From Serpens gallinarum (GTDB taxonomy: Bacteria; Pseudomonadota; Gammaproteobacteria; Pseudomonadales; Pseudomonadaceae), in assembly GCF_014836765.1 (NCBI RefSeq), contig NZ_JACSQG010000011.1:1-64000 (forward strand): a stretch of 64,000 nt of DNA. The letters run 5' to 3'. The notes beneath the pieces were generated by a model. It was not told the DNA's origin, did no database searches, and worked only from the letters and a program-made list of their open reading frames with translations. Both the position numbers and the translations under genes were made by a program. Below are positions 9,435 to 18,409 of the stretch, piece after piece (positions within the stretch are counted from its first letter, which is position 1; each line of letters starts with the position of its first letter).

Positions 9435-10552
9435 TGCAACTGGCTTTTCTGCTTTACAAGTACTTCCCGTTCGGTGGCTTGCAGCGCGATTTTTTGCGCA
9501 TCGCCCTGGAATGCCAGCAGCGCGGCCACGCCATCCGCGTGTACTGCCTGTCCTGGGAAGGTGATATTCCGCCGGGCTTTGACGTTCGCTACGTTCCGGT
9601 CAAGGCGGTTTCCAACCATCGGCGCAACGAGAAATACACCGAGTGGGTGCATGCTGACCTGGCTCGCCATCCGGTGGATCGCGTGGTGGGGTTCAACAAG
9701 ATGCCTGGGCTTGACGTCTACTACGCAGCGGATGGCTGCTACGAGGCCAAAGCCCAGGGCCGTAGCTGGCTGTATCGCCAAGGTGGGCGCTACCGGCATT
9801 TTTCTGCGACCGAACGCGCTGTGTTCGAGCCTGCGTCCAGCACCCAGGTCCTGATGATTTCCGAAGTACAGCAACCGCTGTTCATCCAGCATTACGGCAC
9901 CCAGCCCGAGCGTTTCCACCTACTGCCGCCGGGCATCGCTCAAGACCGCCGCGCCCCCGCCAATGCCACCGAGATTCGCACCGCCTTCCGCAAGGAGTTC
10001 GGGCTGGCAGACGATGAGTTGCTGGTCGTGCAGATTGGTTCGGGCTTCAAGACCAAGGGGCTGGATCGCACCTTGATTGCGCTGGCCGCGCTGCCCGCAG
10101 AGCTGCGTCAGCGTACTCGGCTGATGGTGATCGGCCAGGACAATCCCAAGTCATTTCAAGCGCAGGCCGAGACGCTGGGCATCGGCGAGCGGGTACAGTT
10201 TCTCAGTGGTCGCAGCGACGTACCGCGCTTCCTGCTTGGCGCCGACCTGCTGATTCACCCGGCCTACAACGAAAATACCGGTACCGTACTGCTGGAAGCG
10301 CTAGTCGCCGGCCTGCCGGTGTTGACCACGGAGGTGTGCGGCTATGCCCATTACATCACCGAAGCGCAGGCAGGGCGGGTGCTGCCCAGCCCGTTCCGGC
10401 AAGAACAGCTTGATCAGTGGTTGGCTGAGATGCTGGCCGATTCTACCCAGCGTGCGACCTGGTGTCGCAATGCTCTAGTCTGGGCACAAGCCGCCGATAT
10501 CTATTCCATGCCGCAGCGCGCGGCAGAGATCATTCTGGCGGAGCAGCCGTGA
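9434..10552 (+). CDS. waaG: LPS core glucosyltransferase I, GT4 family
   Basis: 372 aa, GT-B fold. In enteric bacteria WaaG adds glucose to heptose II; in Pseudomonas the homologue is thought to add the first galactosamine of the outer core. The N-terminus MQLAFLLYKYFPFGGLQRDF matches the family. The GT4 donor site is seen as ENTGTVLLEALVAGLPV with its two glutamates, and the preceding LIHPAYNE is also conserved. Its start overlaps the waaC stop, and waaP follows 25 bp later. Confidence 0.93.
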   Translation: MQLAFLLYKYFPFGGLQRDFLRIALECQQRGHAIRVYCLSWEGDIPPGFDVRYVPVKAVSNHRRNEKYTEWVHADLARHPVDRVVGFNKMPGLDVYYAADGCYEAKAQGRSWLYRQGGRYRHFSATERAVFEPASSTQVLMISEVQQPLFIQHYGTQPERFHLLPPGIAQDRRAPANATEIRTAFRKEFGLADDELLVVQIGSGFKTKGLDRTLIALAALPAELRQRTRLMVIGQDNPKSFQAQAETLGIGERVQFLSGRSDVPRFLLGADLLIHPAYNENTGTVLLEALVAGLPVLTTEVCGYAHYITEAQAGRVLPSPFRQEQLDQWLAEMLADSTQRATWCRNALVWAQAADIYSMPQRAAEIILAEQP

Positions 10553-10577
10553 GGGCGTGCCGCCTGCTGGAGTTTTG

Positions 10578-11393
10578 ATGAAACTGTTTCTCAGCGAACC
10601 TTTCAAATCGCTTTGGCAGGGCAAAGATCCTTTCGCCGAAGTGGAAAAGCTGCAGGGCCAGATCTACCGCGAGCTGGAAGGTCGTCGCACCCTGCGCACT
10701 GAAGTCGAGGGGCGTGGCTATTTCGTCAAGATTCATCGTGGCATTGGCTGGAGCGAGATATTTAAGAACATCAGCACCCTGAAAGCCCCCGTGATCGGGG
10801 CTGGTCAGGAATGGACCGCCATTCAGCGGCTCACCGACGCTGGCGTACCCACCATGACGGCCGTGGCCTTCGGCGAGCGGGGCGCCAATCCTGCGACTCA
10901 GCATTCCTTCATCGTCACCGAGGAGCTGGCGCCTACGGTCAGCCTTGAAGATTTCACTGCCGATTGGTTGCAGCAAGCGCCACCGCCGCGCCTCAAGCGA
11001 GCCCTGATCCAGCGCGTCGCGGAGATGACCGGCGACATGCATCGCGCCGGGGTCAACCATCGCGACTGTTATATCTGCCACTTTCTACTGCACACCGATC
11101 ATCCGGTAACGGCAAACAGCCTGCGACTGTCGCTGATTGATCTGCACCGTGCCCAGGCGCGCACGCAGGTGCCGCGGCGATGGCGCGACAAGGACCTGGC
11201 CGGGCTGTACTTCTCGGCGCTGAACATCGGCCTGAGTCGCCGCGACAAGCTGCGCTTCTTGCGCCTCTACTTCCGCCAGCCACTGCGCCAGATTCTGCGT
11301 GAAGAAGCCCGGCTGCTGGACTGGCTGGAGCGCAGGGCGGCGCGCCTGCAGGCCCGTTTTGAACGTAAATACGCGCCTGGCGCACAGGGTTGA
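10578..11393 (+). CDS. waaP: LPS core heptose I kinase
   Basis: 271 aa. WaaP phosphorylates heptose I in the inner core, a modification important for outer-membrane integrity in Pseudomonas. It has a eukaryotic-like kinase fold: nucleotide-binding Lys in YFVKIHRG (about residue 51), catalytic loop NHRDCYICHF (Asp163) and metal-binding LIDLHRAQ. The ATG at 10578 starts MKLFLSEPFKSLW; an upstream in-frame GTG lacks family similarity. It sits directly before a second kinase gene, so the two probably phosphorylate neighbouring core heptoses. Confidence 0.94.
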   Translation: MKLFLSEPFKSLWQGKDPFAEVEKLQGQIYRELEGRRTLRTEVEGRGYFVKIHRGIGWSEIFKNISTLKAPVIGAGQEWTAIQRLTDAGVPTMTAVAFGERGANPATQHSFIVTEELAPTVSLEDFTADWLQQAPPPRLKRALIQRVAEMTGDMHRAGVNHRDCYICHFLLHTDHPVTANSLRLSLIDLHRAQARTQVPRRWRDKDLAGLYFSALNIGLSRRDKLRFLRLYFRQPLRQILREEARLLDWLERRAARLQARFERKYAPGAQG

Positions 11394-11406
11394 GCGGAGA
11401 CGTCCC

Positions 11407-12840
11407 TTGAAATTGCATGAGTTGACGCGTGCCGGCCGCACCCCGGCATTGCCGCTGTCTCTGGAACTGGCCGACGGCGCCGGCCCGGAAACCTTGCAGG
11501 TGCACCGCCTGCTGCGGGTGATTCCCGGGCAACGCTATGTCGGTCTCGGCGAATGGCGCGACCGGCCGGTATTGGCCAAATTACTGGTGGGCGGCAAGGC
11601 AACGCGGCATTTTCAGCGCGAGCTGACCGGTGCGCGGCTACTGGCCGAACAGCAGCAAACCACGCCACAGCTTTTAGCCAGCGGCCTGCAGCAGGGAGAG
11701 GGTGGCTGGCTATTGTTCGAGTATCTCGACGGCTCGCAAAGCCTTGGCGATGCCTGGCAGGCAGTGGCCCAGGAGCCGCCTTTGTCTGACGGTCAGCAGA
11801 CTGTGCTCGCCGAGGCCTTGGGCGCCATCGCCGGGCTGCATGCCAAAGGACTTTGGCAAGCCGACTTGCACCTGGACAACTTGCTACGTCATCAACGGCA
11901 ACTTTTCCTGATTGATGGCGGCGCGATTCGCGCTGAAAACGCCGGTTCACCGCTGACGCGTAACAAGGTCCTGGAAAACCTTGGTCTGTTCTTCGCCCAG
12001 TTGCCGGCCAGCTTTGAGCCTTTTATCGAAGAGTTGCTGGTGCATTACGTGCTGGTCAACGGCGAACACGCGCTGCCCCTGGAGCCATTGCTCAAGGAAG
12101 TGAACACCTTGCGGCGCGGGCGATTGCGCGAGTATCTGCACAAGCTGGGGCGAGACTGCACGGAATTCAGTGTGCAGCGCGGTGCTATGGGCCTGCAGGT
12201 GGTGCGTCGCCAAGAGGAAGCAGCGCTGCAGGAACTGCTAGCCGACCCTGACGCAGCCATCAACGCGGGCAAAGCACTCAAGCTGGGTGGCAGCTCCACG
12301 GTAGCGCTGGTCGAAGTGGCTGGCCGACCCCTGGTGATAAAACGCTACAACATCAAAGGTGTTGGTCATTGGCTGAAGCGCTTCTGGCGCCCGAGCCGAG
12401 CCTGGCACAGCTGGGTGGAAGGGCACCGATTGAGCTTTCTCGGCATTGCCACGCCAAAACCCTTGGCAATGCTGGAGCGTCGCTGGTGCGGACTGCGCAG
12501 CCGCAGTTATCTGGTGACCGAATTCATGGCGGGTGAGGATTTGCTGACGCGCTGGCAGCCGTATCTGGACCAGTCACCACCGGTTGCCGAGCTTCAAGCT
12601 CTCGAGCGACTAATGGGTGCTTTACGGCGTGAACGCATCAGCCATGGCGACCTCAAAGGGACCAATCTGATTTGGGACCGGAACCAGTGGGCCATGATTG
12701 ACCTGGATGCGGTGCGCCAGCATTCGAGTGAGGGCAGTTTCCAGGCTGCTTTCGGCAAGGATCGGGCGCGGTTGTTGCGAAATTGGCCAGTAGAGAGCGC
12801 GCTGCATCAAATGCTTGAGTTACGAATATCAAACGTTTAA
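11407..12840 (+). CDS. Tandem-domain LPS core kinase-like protein (PA5008-like)
   Basis: 477 aa from a TTG at 11407, preceded by a GGAG ribosome site and overlapping nothing; the frame is open into waaP but the family-like N-terminus is LKLHELTRAGRTPALPL. Two kinase-like halves are visible. The first has VLAKLL, a hinge LFEYLDG, catalytic QADLHLDNLL and LIDGG. The second has VIKRYN, HGDLKGTNLIWD and MIDLDAV. Both keep the Lys, catalytic Asp/Asn and metal Asp, so both may be active. By position after waaP it matches a conserved Pseudomonas LPS-kinase gene of about the same length. Its exact substrate, probably a second core heptose position, is inference. Confidence 0.8.
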   Translation: MKLHELTRAGRTPALPLSLELADGAGPETLQVHRLLRVIPGQRYVGLGEWRDRPVLAKLLVGGKATRHFQRELTGARLLAEQQQTTPQLLASGLQQGEGGWLLFEYLDGSQSLGDAWQAVAQEPPLSDGQQTVLAEALGAIAGLHAKGLWQADLHLDNLLRHQRQLFLIDGGAIRAENAGSPLTRNKVLENLGLFFAQLPASFEPFIEELLVHYVLVNGEHALPLEPLLKEVNTLRRGRLREYLHKLGRDCTEFSVQRGAMGLQVVRRQEEAALQELLADPDAAINAGKALKLGGSSTVALVEVAGRPLVIKRYNIKGVGHWLKRFWRPSRAWHSWVEGHRLSFLGIATPKPLAMLERRWCGLRSRSYLVTEFMAGEDLLTRWQPYLDQSPPVAELQALERLMGALRRERISHGDLKGTNLIWDRNQWAMIDLDAVRQHSSEGSFQAAFGKDRARLLRNWPVESALHQMLELRISNV

Positions 12841-12866
12841 ATGGCAAAGAGCCTTTGGTAGTGAAT

Positions 12867-13802
12867 ATGGCAGTAGAAAATCAGTCTGGAAACGACCTGC
12901 TGATAAGCGTTGTTATTCCTGCATATAACTATGCGGAAACTTTGCCGCGGGCAATTGAGTCGGTCATGGCGCAGCTGCACGAGATTCCGGTCGAATTGAT
13001 TGTGATTGACGATGGCTCGAAAGACAGCACACCGGAGGTTATAGAAAAACTACTGGCTGTGCATCGGGGGCGTTTTCGAGCGATTCATAAGGAAAATGGC
13101 GGCGCAGCGTCTGCCCGTAATTGCGGTATAGATGAAGCTAAAGGGAAGTACCTAATTTTCCTAGATGCCGATGATGAGATGGCGCCAGGAGCTTTGTCTG
13201 CTTTAAAGCAACACCTGTTCGAAAATCCCGAAAGTCGTATGGTGATTGGTGGTCATCGTGCGGTTTTGGAAAATGGCAAAAACCGTGAGCACTTGCCCGT
13301 CGCGCTGTCATCTGACCCTCTAACGCGTTTGCGCGATTATTTATTAGATAAGCGCATTGCTTTATCGAATGGCGCTTGCGCCATGCATCGCGAAGTTTTT
13401 TCTCGCGGTAATTATCCCGAGAATTTTCGCAGTGCTGAAGATATTCCGGTCTTCAGTCAGGTACTGGCTAATTATCATTGCACGATTTTGGCAAAGCCGA
13501 TGGCCATTATTAATAAACATGATGATAGCTTGCGTCATCAGTTCTCCCATGCGAAGGCTGGAGGCCTTGCGTTAGTTGAAGAGGTTTTCTCACTGCAACG
13601 GCTGGACGAGGAATTTCAAATATTGAAAAAGGAATTTACGGTGCAACGATGCCTGTCATTATTTCGTAGCGCTTATTTGGCGGGTGATGCTGGAGCTGCC
13701 AAGGAGTACTTTCGTACAGCGTTACGGAATGACTGGCGTGTATTGCTAAAATGGTCTTATACACGCAAGGCAGCCAAGCTATGGCAGTGCAGAAGTCGAT
13801 GA
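12867..13802 (+). CDS. Glycosyltransferase family 2, AT-rich
   Basis: 311 aa from ATG 12867; a GTG at 12861 is an equally possible start and neither has a strong ribosome site. It is a GT-A fold enzyme: SVVIPAYNYAETLPRAI, then VIDDGSKDST and FLDADDEM (the DxD metal/nucleotide-sugar site). It is expected to add a sugar to the LPS outer core or a cell-surface glycan; donor and acceptor cannot be told. Codon use stands out from its neighbours, with many TTA, AAA, ATT and AAT codons and a visibly lower GC content, a sign of recent acquisition. The stop overlaps the next start as ATGA. Confidence 0.85.
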   Translation: MAVENQSGNDLLISVVIPAYNYAETLPRAIESVMAQLHEIPVELIVIDDGSKDSTPEVIEKLLAVHRGRFRAIHKENGGAASARNCGIDEAKGKYLIFLDADDEMAPGALSALKQHLFENPESRMVIGGHRAVLENGKNREHLPVALSSDPLTRLRDYLLDKRIALSNGACAMHREVFSRGNYPENFRSAEDIPVFSQVLANYHCTILAKPMAIINKHDDSLRHQFSHAKAGGLALVEEVFSLQRLDEEFQILKKEFTVQRCLSLFRSAYLAGDAGAAKEYFRTALRNDWRVLLKWSYTRKAAKLWQCRSR

Positions 13803-14755
13803 AAGTCTTGGCCCTCAGCTCCGTCGGGCGAGAGCCCGACTTTTCTTGTGTTTACGAATACCTGGGCGAACGAGTCGATCTCGATCTGAGAATCCTCAAC
13901 AAGAGCGCTCAGCGTGACCTGAGCTGCACACTCCGCGCCGTCGATCTTTCCCTTTACGATCGCATTCTTGTCGATCTCCACTTCAAGAATATCTATCGGC
14001 AGACCCGATTCCTGAGCCGGCTCGTCGGCCTCTTGATCTACGAGGAGGATGCTTGCCAGAACTATTTGGAAGCTTCCCGCTGGCGCAGTCGCTTCAGCAG
14101 CTTCTACAGGAAGTTGCCGAATGCACGTATCGTTGTGACGGGTGCCACTGTCGCGGAGCGATTGAGGGAAGAGGGCTTCAAGACTCACTTTATTCCCAAG
14201 GGCTATGACCCACAGATGATCTTTCTTGAGGAAGTGGAACGGGATATCGAGCTGGGTTTTATAGGCAGGACTGCCAGCACTGCCTATCGGAACCGGAAGC
14301 GACTTTTGGATCAGCTAGTGGCCGAAGACTCATTGCAACTGTTGCGTACCCCTCCTGGAAAACCTTATCGAGAGATGCTGAACCGCATCCGCTATTTCAT
14401 TAGTGCCGATGTAGGCCTGGGCGAGTACATGGCCAAGAATTTCGAGGCAATGGCCTGCGGCTGCGTGCTCCTTGCCTGGCGCCAGGGTAGCGAGGAGGCG
14501 GCCATTGGATTGCAGGAAGGCGTCCACCTGCTGCTGTATTCCGACCTCGACGAGTTGCGCAGGCATTTTGCCGAGTTGCGCGGCGATCCGGTGCGGGCCG
14601 AAGCGATTGCCGAGCAGGGACGCCGTTTCGTCGAGGCGCATATGAGTCATGTACGGTTGGCCGAGCGTCTGCTGGAGGTACTGTTGCTACCCTGGCCGGA
14701 GGCAGGCCGGCTCTCGATTTGGCGTGCGTTGCGCGCGCGCCTCAATCCGTTCTGA
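13799..14755 (+). CDS. Glycosyltransferase, GT1/GT4-like C-terminal domain
   Basis: 318 aa. The ATG at 13799 forms an ATGA overlap with the preceding stop; upstream in-frame ATGs at 13751 and 13781 would overlap that gene further. The N-terminal half (YLGERVDLDLRIL onward) is not one I recognise. The C-terminal half has LGFIGRTAS, then a donor-site motif FEAMACGCVLLAW and the tail LRRHFAELRGDP, typical of CgeB-like or Glyco_trans_1_2 proteins. GC content returns to normal Pseudomonas levels here. It probably acts on the LPS outer core with its neighbours; sugar specificity is unknown. Confidence 0.75.
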   Translation: MKVLALSSVGREPDFSCVYEYLGERVDLDLRILNKSAQRDLSCTLRAVDLSLYDRILVDLHFKNIYRQTRFLSRLVGLLIYEEDACQNYLEASRWRSRFSSFYRKLPNARIVVTGATVAERLREEGFKTHFIPKGYDPQMIFLEEVERDIELGFIGRTASTAYRNRKRLLDQLVAEDSLQLLRTPPGKPYREMLNRIRYFISADVGLGEYMAKNFEAMACGCVLLAWRQGSEEAAIGLQEGVHLLLYSDLDELRRHFAELRGDPVRAEAIAEQGRRFVEAHMSHVRLAERLLEVLLLPWPEAGRLSIWRALRARLNPF

Positions 14756-14765
14756 GTAAAGATCT

Positions 14766-15644
14766 ATGACGTCCACGAGTGATTCCTCGCAGCCGCTGGT
14801 CAGCGTGATCATCGCCTCATACAACCATGCACCCTATATCGAGGCCAGCATCCTCAGCGTGCTGCAGCAGAACTACCCGAATATCGAGCTGCTGGTGGTG
14901 GACGATGGCTCTCGCGACGACAGTGTGGCGCGCATCGAGGCCCTGCAAAAGATCCATGGCTTCGACTTTCGCGTGCAGGCCAACAAGGGGCTGTCTCGAA
15001 CGCTGAACGAGACCATCGAGCGGGCCCGAGGCGAGCTGATCGCCCCATTTGGTTCCGACGACGTCATGCTGCCGGAGCGCATCGCGAGGCAGGTGGCCTA
15101 TATGGCCGACAAGCCCGAGGTGGGCATCTGTGCGGGGGATATTCAGACCATTGATGCTGACGGCAACCCCAGCGGCGAGCCACGCGGTCTGCCGCAGCGG
15201 CGGCTGGACTTCGGGGATGTGTTCCTCGGGCGCAAGCCGGGTGCGCCGGCGCCTACGCTATTATTTCGCCGGGAGGCCCTGGAGCGGGTCGGTAGCTTCG
15301 AGCCCGAGGTGCGCCTCGAGGACCTGATGATCGAGCTGAAGATCACCCATGCAGGCTATTTCATCGATGTCCTCGGTGAAACTCTGGCGCTGTACCGGGT
15401 ACACGGCAGCAATACCTACAAAAACTATCGCTTCATGGTGGATAACGTGCTGAAGACCTATGCCCGTTTCAGCGAGCATCCGGCCTACCCGGAAGTCTGT
15501 GCGCGTTTTCGCAACTCGATGCTGCTCAAGTGCGCGCGCACCGACCGTGAACTGGCCTGGGCTATGTTGCGAGAGATTCCGCCGCGTTTCTGGCGCTGGA
15601 AAACGCTGCGTGGACTGCTGAGGATGCTCCATGGTCGCGGCTGA
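14766..15644 (+). CDS. Glycosyltransferase family 2
   Basis: 292 aa, GT-A fold. Visible motifs are SVIIASYNHAPYIEASILSV, LLVVDDGSRDDS and, in place of the usual DxD, FGSDDVMLP. Residues 160-200 carry the LLFRREALERVGSFEP acceptor-side motif common in outer-core and O-antigen transferases. Its start is 10 bp after the previous stop and its 3' end overlaps the next gene by 14 bp, so it belongs to the same operon. A specific sugar cannot be assigned. Confidence 0.85.
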   Translation: MTSTSDSSQPLVSVIIASYNHAPYIEASILSVLQQNYPNIELLVVDDGSRDDSVARIEALQKIHGFDFRVQANKGLSRTLNETIERARGELIAPFGSDDVMLPERIARQVAYMADKPEVGICAGDIQTIDADGNPSGEPRGLPQRRLDFGDVFLGRKPGAPAPTLLFRREALERVGSFEPEVRLEDLMIELKITHAGYFIDVLGETLALYRVHGSNTYKNYRFMVDNVLKTYARFSEHPAYPEVCARFRNSMLLKCARTDRELAWAMLREIPPRFWRWKTLRGLLRMLHGRG

Positions 15645-16638
15645 CGTGGGGCGGGGAGGGGCGCCTAAGGTTTCGGTGGTCATTCCGAGCTACAATTACG
15701 CGCGCTTTCTGGGGCTGGCGATTGCCAGTCTGCAGGCGCAATCCTGGGAGGACTGGGAAGCCATAATCGTCGACGATGGCTCGACGGACGACACGGAAAA
15801 AGTCGCGGCGGAGCTGCTGGGCAAGGATTCGAGGATCGTCTATATCCGCCAGCCGAACGGCGGCACCTCTGCGGCTAAGAATGCTGGAATTCGCCATGCC
15901 CGCGGCGAGTACGTGGTGTTCCTTGACGCCGACGACCTGCTCACGGCGAACAAGCTGGCAGCCCATATTGAGCATTTCCAGAATAACCCGTATGTCGATA
16001 TTTCTTACTCGCGCTTCCGCTATTTTCAGGATGGCGATGAGAGTCGCCTCTTCACCAAGTTCGATCTCTCCTCGGGGCAGGAGTGGGCGGTGGTGATCAA
16101 TGGCCGATACGATGTCGCGCTCCCGGTTTTCCTTAGGGGCAACAACATGGCTATTCACGCGGCGATGGTGCGCAAATCTATAGTCGACCGGGTCGGCGAC
16201 TTCGACACCCAAATGCGTGCGCTCGAGGATTGGGATTACTGGTTGCGCTGCATCCTGCACGGCGCCCACCTGGCATTTCTGGATGCCCCGCAGGTGTTGG
16301 CGCTGACCCGGGTACACAAAGGCAGCGCTACCCATACACTGGATTTTTCGGACTACAAGCGGAGGGTCTACGAAAAGGTTCGCCAGGAGGCGCTAAGGTT
16401 GCGCGAGGAAGGCGACGAGCGCTTGCAGTTGGTGCTCGATAAAGCGCTGCAACGTCTGGTGCGGCGAGAGCGGAAGCGCTTGCTCAGGGCGCAGCGCAAG
16501 GCGCTGCATGAGCGTATCCGCTGCGCGGGGCTTCTGGATTTTCGAGCGTTGTCGCTTATCGCCGAGCAGTCTGGGCGAATGAATTTCCTCGCGGCGTATC
16601 TGCGGGTGTTGCTTAAAAATTTGTCTTTATGGCGGTGA
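15631..16638 (+). CDS. Glycosyltransferase family 2
   Basis: 335 aa. GT-A core motifs are SVVIPSYNYARFLGLAI, IIVDDGSTDDTEKV, NGGTSAAKNAGI and FLDADDLL. After the catalytic domain comes the acceptor-side motif DFDTQMRALEDWDYWLRC. The C-terminal ~70 residues are unusually rich in Arg, Leu and Lys (RRERKRLLRAQRKALHERIR), which may help hold the enzyme to the inner membrane. It overlaps the preceding glycosyltransferase by 14 bp and is followed 12 bp later by waaL, so it probably completes the acceptor for the ligase or another core branch. Confidence 0.85.
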   Translation: MVAADVGRGGAPKVSVVIPSYNYARFLGLAIASLQAQSWEDWEAIIVDDGSTDDTEKVAAELLGKDSRIVYIRQPNGGTSAAKNAGIRHARGEYVVFLDADDLLTANKLAAHIEHFQNNPYVDISYSRFRYFQDGDESRLFTKFDLSSGQEWAVVINGRYDVALPVFLRGNNMAIHAAMVRKSIVDRVGDFDTQMRALEDWDYWLRCILHGAHLAFLDAPQVLALTRVHKGSATHTLDFSDYKRRVYEKVRQEALRLREEGDERLQLVLDKALQRLVRRERKRLLRAQRKALHERIRCAGLLDFRALSLIAEQSGRMNFLAAYLRVLLKNLSLWR

Positions 16639-16650
16639 TGTTTGTTTTCG

Positions 16651-17868
16651 ATGAGTAGAGAACGTCTGGGAAATGGGCTTTCTTGGCTGACCATCTTCGG
16701 TCTGGCTTGCTTCCTATGCGGGCCGTGGCTTTTGCCCAGCAACACTTATTACCACCGGCTGATCATCCTGTTGCTTTGGGTTCCGGCGTTCGTTCATTTT
16801 CTTGTGCTGAGAAAGCAGTACCCTCCAGTACCCAGCGCTTTCGTCTGGTTGTATCTGGCGCTGTCCGTCTGGTATTGGCTCGTCGTGGCGCTGACGCTCG
16901 AACGACAGGATGACCTTCGCGAACTCAAGCTGCCCTTCTATATAGCTTTCAGCCTGCTGGGCGTCGTGGTCTGCGCCAAGCACCTGAAGGAGCGCTTTGC
17001 CGACTTCCTGCTGCTGTGCGGCGTGCTCGGAGGGCTGGGGGCTGGCTGGTCGTGGATCGACTTCTACTGGATCGAGGGCCACCGCTATGGCGAGCGGGTG
17101 GTGTCGATGGGGCTGTGGCGGGTGGTGATTCCGGCCGCGCAAGCCTGCGGCGCGCTGGTGATTCTGACTGCAATGCTCGGTCTGATGGGCAAGCGCAAAC
17201 TGTGGGAGCTGGGTGCGGTGCTGCTGGCTTTGGCCTGCTATGGCCTGTTTTTGTATTTCAACCAGAGCCGCTGGGTCTGGCTGTCACTGGCCATGGCCTT
17301 CGTTGGTGGCGGTATCATCTCGCGCCATCGCACCGTGTATGCAATGGCCTTGGCTTCCATCGTGCTGCTTGCAATCGTGTTATGGCTCAAGCCCACCTTC
17401 CTGTTGAACCGAGGATTGTCATACCGGCCCGAACTTTGGCGGGAGGGTTTCAACCTGCTGCTCTCGAACTGGGAGCATGGTTTGGGTTTAAATGAGTACT
17501 GGATTGAGGCCGATGTGCTGAAGTTCAGCTCCCGCCACCCACATAACATGTTCCTCGACATCGGGATCCGTTTCGGTCTGTTGGGTCTGTTGCTGTGGGC
17601 GGGGCTCTGGCTCTGGGCAGGGTGGCGAGCGTTTCGGGCGCGTCACACAGGCCTCGGCAGTACGCTTGTCACCCTATGGTTATACTCGGGGCTGGTGGTG
17701 CTGACGGAAGGTACTGCGCCGTGGGTAAAGCCTGCGCCCATCTGGTTCGTGACTTGGCTGCCAATCGCGCTGGCGCTAGCGATCGACCTGCGGGCCCGGT
17801 CGGGGAGCCGTCACGGGCAGTCTAGCGTCATCAGCGTTTGGCGCGGGGCTGCGAGCTGCTGCCCGTAG
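16651..17868 (+). CDS. waaL: O-antigen ligase / Wzy_C-family membrane protein
   Basis: 405 aa from ATG 16651. It has about ten to twelve hydrophobic segments and a large periplasmic loop late in the protein, containing LSYRPELWREG and RHPHNMFLDI. The histidine in HPHN (His298) is conserved in WaaL ligases. WaaL moves undecaprenyl-linked O-polysaccharide onto lipid A-core at the periplasmic face. Position after the core glycosyltransferases and before msbA matches other Pseudomonas. The Wzy_C domain is shared with O-antigen polymerases, so ligase is assigned from context. The last ~25 residues are polar and unconserved in appearance. Confidence 0.82.
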   Translation: MSRERLGNGLSWLTIFGLACFLCGPWLLPSNTYYHRLIILLLWVPAFVHFLVLRKQYPPVPSAFVWLYLALSVWYWLVVALTLERQDDLRELKLPFYIAFSLLGVVVCAKHLKERFADFLLLCGVLGGLGAGWSWIDFYWIEGHRYGERVVSMGLWRVVIPAAQACGALVILTAMLGLMGKRKLWELGAVLLALACYGLFLYFNQSRWVWLSLAMAFVGGGIISRHRTVYAMALASIVLLAIVLWLKPTFLLNRGLSYRPELWREGFNLLLSNWEHGLGLNEYWIEADVLKFSSRHPHNMFLDIGIRFGLLGLLLWAGLWLWAGWRAFRARHTGLGSTLVTLWLYSGLVVLTEGTAPWVKPAPIWFVTWLPIALALAIDLRARSGSRHGQSSVISVWRGAASCCP

Positions 17869-17929
17869 GCCTGCAGCAGGCGTGCCAAGGGAAGTCTCCG
17901 ATTTTATTGCGACGCAGCAAGTCGGCTGC

Positions 17930-18409
17930 TCAGCGGTCGCGCTTGAAGCGTATGTCCAGGAAGTTGATCAGGCCGAAGCCGCCTTCGGGCAGTTGCAGGA
18001 TGTTGCCCTGGTGTAGCGAGCGGAAGTAGATGCCGCGCCGATGCAGGCTGTGAATGACTTCGGCCAGGGCCGGCAACAGTTCGTCGAATTGTTGGCGTTG
18101 TTGGTGGTACAACTGGTCCAGCGAGCCTCCAGTGAGGGGCGAATAGAGGCAGACGCTGACGGCCTGCTCGCGGTTGACCCACAGGCATTCGCTGATCTCG
18201 GGGGGCGCGATCTGGCATTCGTTCAGGCGCTCGCCGTTGCTGGCGAAGCGCTGCCCTGCGGGACGTGGGCGGGCAATCCACAGGCGGCATGGCCGGAAGA
18301 ATGCCGAAAAAAATCGATTAGAAAGAGTCCGCCAGAGTAAGCCAAAGGAGATTGCGCTGTTACGGGTGCGGGTGAATGGATCTCGAACCAGATGCGCGAT
18401 TTTGCACAA
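17930..18409 (-). CDS. Kinase-like 'toluene tolerance' family protein (PA4998-like), N-terminus doubtful
   Basis: 159 aa from a TTG; relatives I recall are about 220-235 aa, so this looks short at the N-terminus. The C-terminal two thirds is convincing: RFASNGERLN, then HRRGIYFRSLHQGNIL and GLINFLDIRF. These are the family versions of the kinase catalytic loop and metal site, with Ser where kinases have the catalytic Asp and Asn where LID has Asp. The same frame is open up to a TGA at 18464-18466, and beyond it an in-frame ATG occurs at 18508. The intact gene may therefore have started there and been interrupted, or a non-ATG start is used. It lies convergent to waaL and divergent from msbA, among LPS genes. 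Confidence 0.55.
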   Translation of the reverse strand: MCKIAHLVRDPFTRTRNSAISFGLLWRTLSNRFFSAFFRPCRLWIARPRPAGQRFASNGERLNECQIAPPEISECLWVNREQAVSVCLYSPLTGGSLDQLYHQQRQQFDELLPALAEVIHSLHRRGIYFRSLHQGNILQLPEGGFGLINFLDIRFKRDR

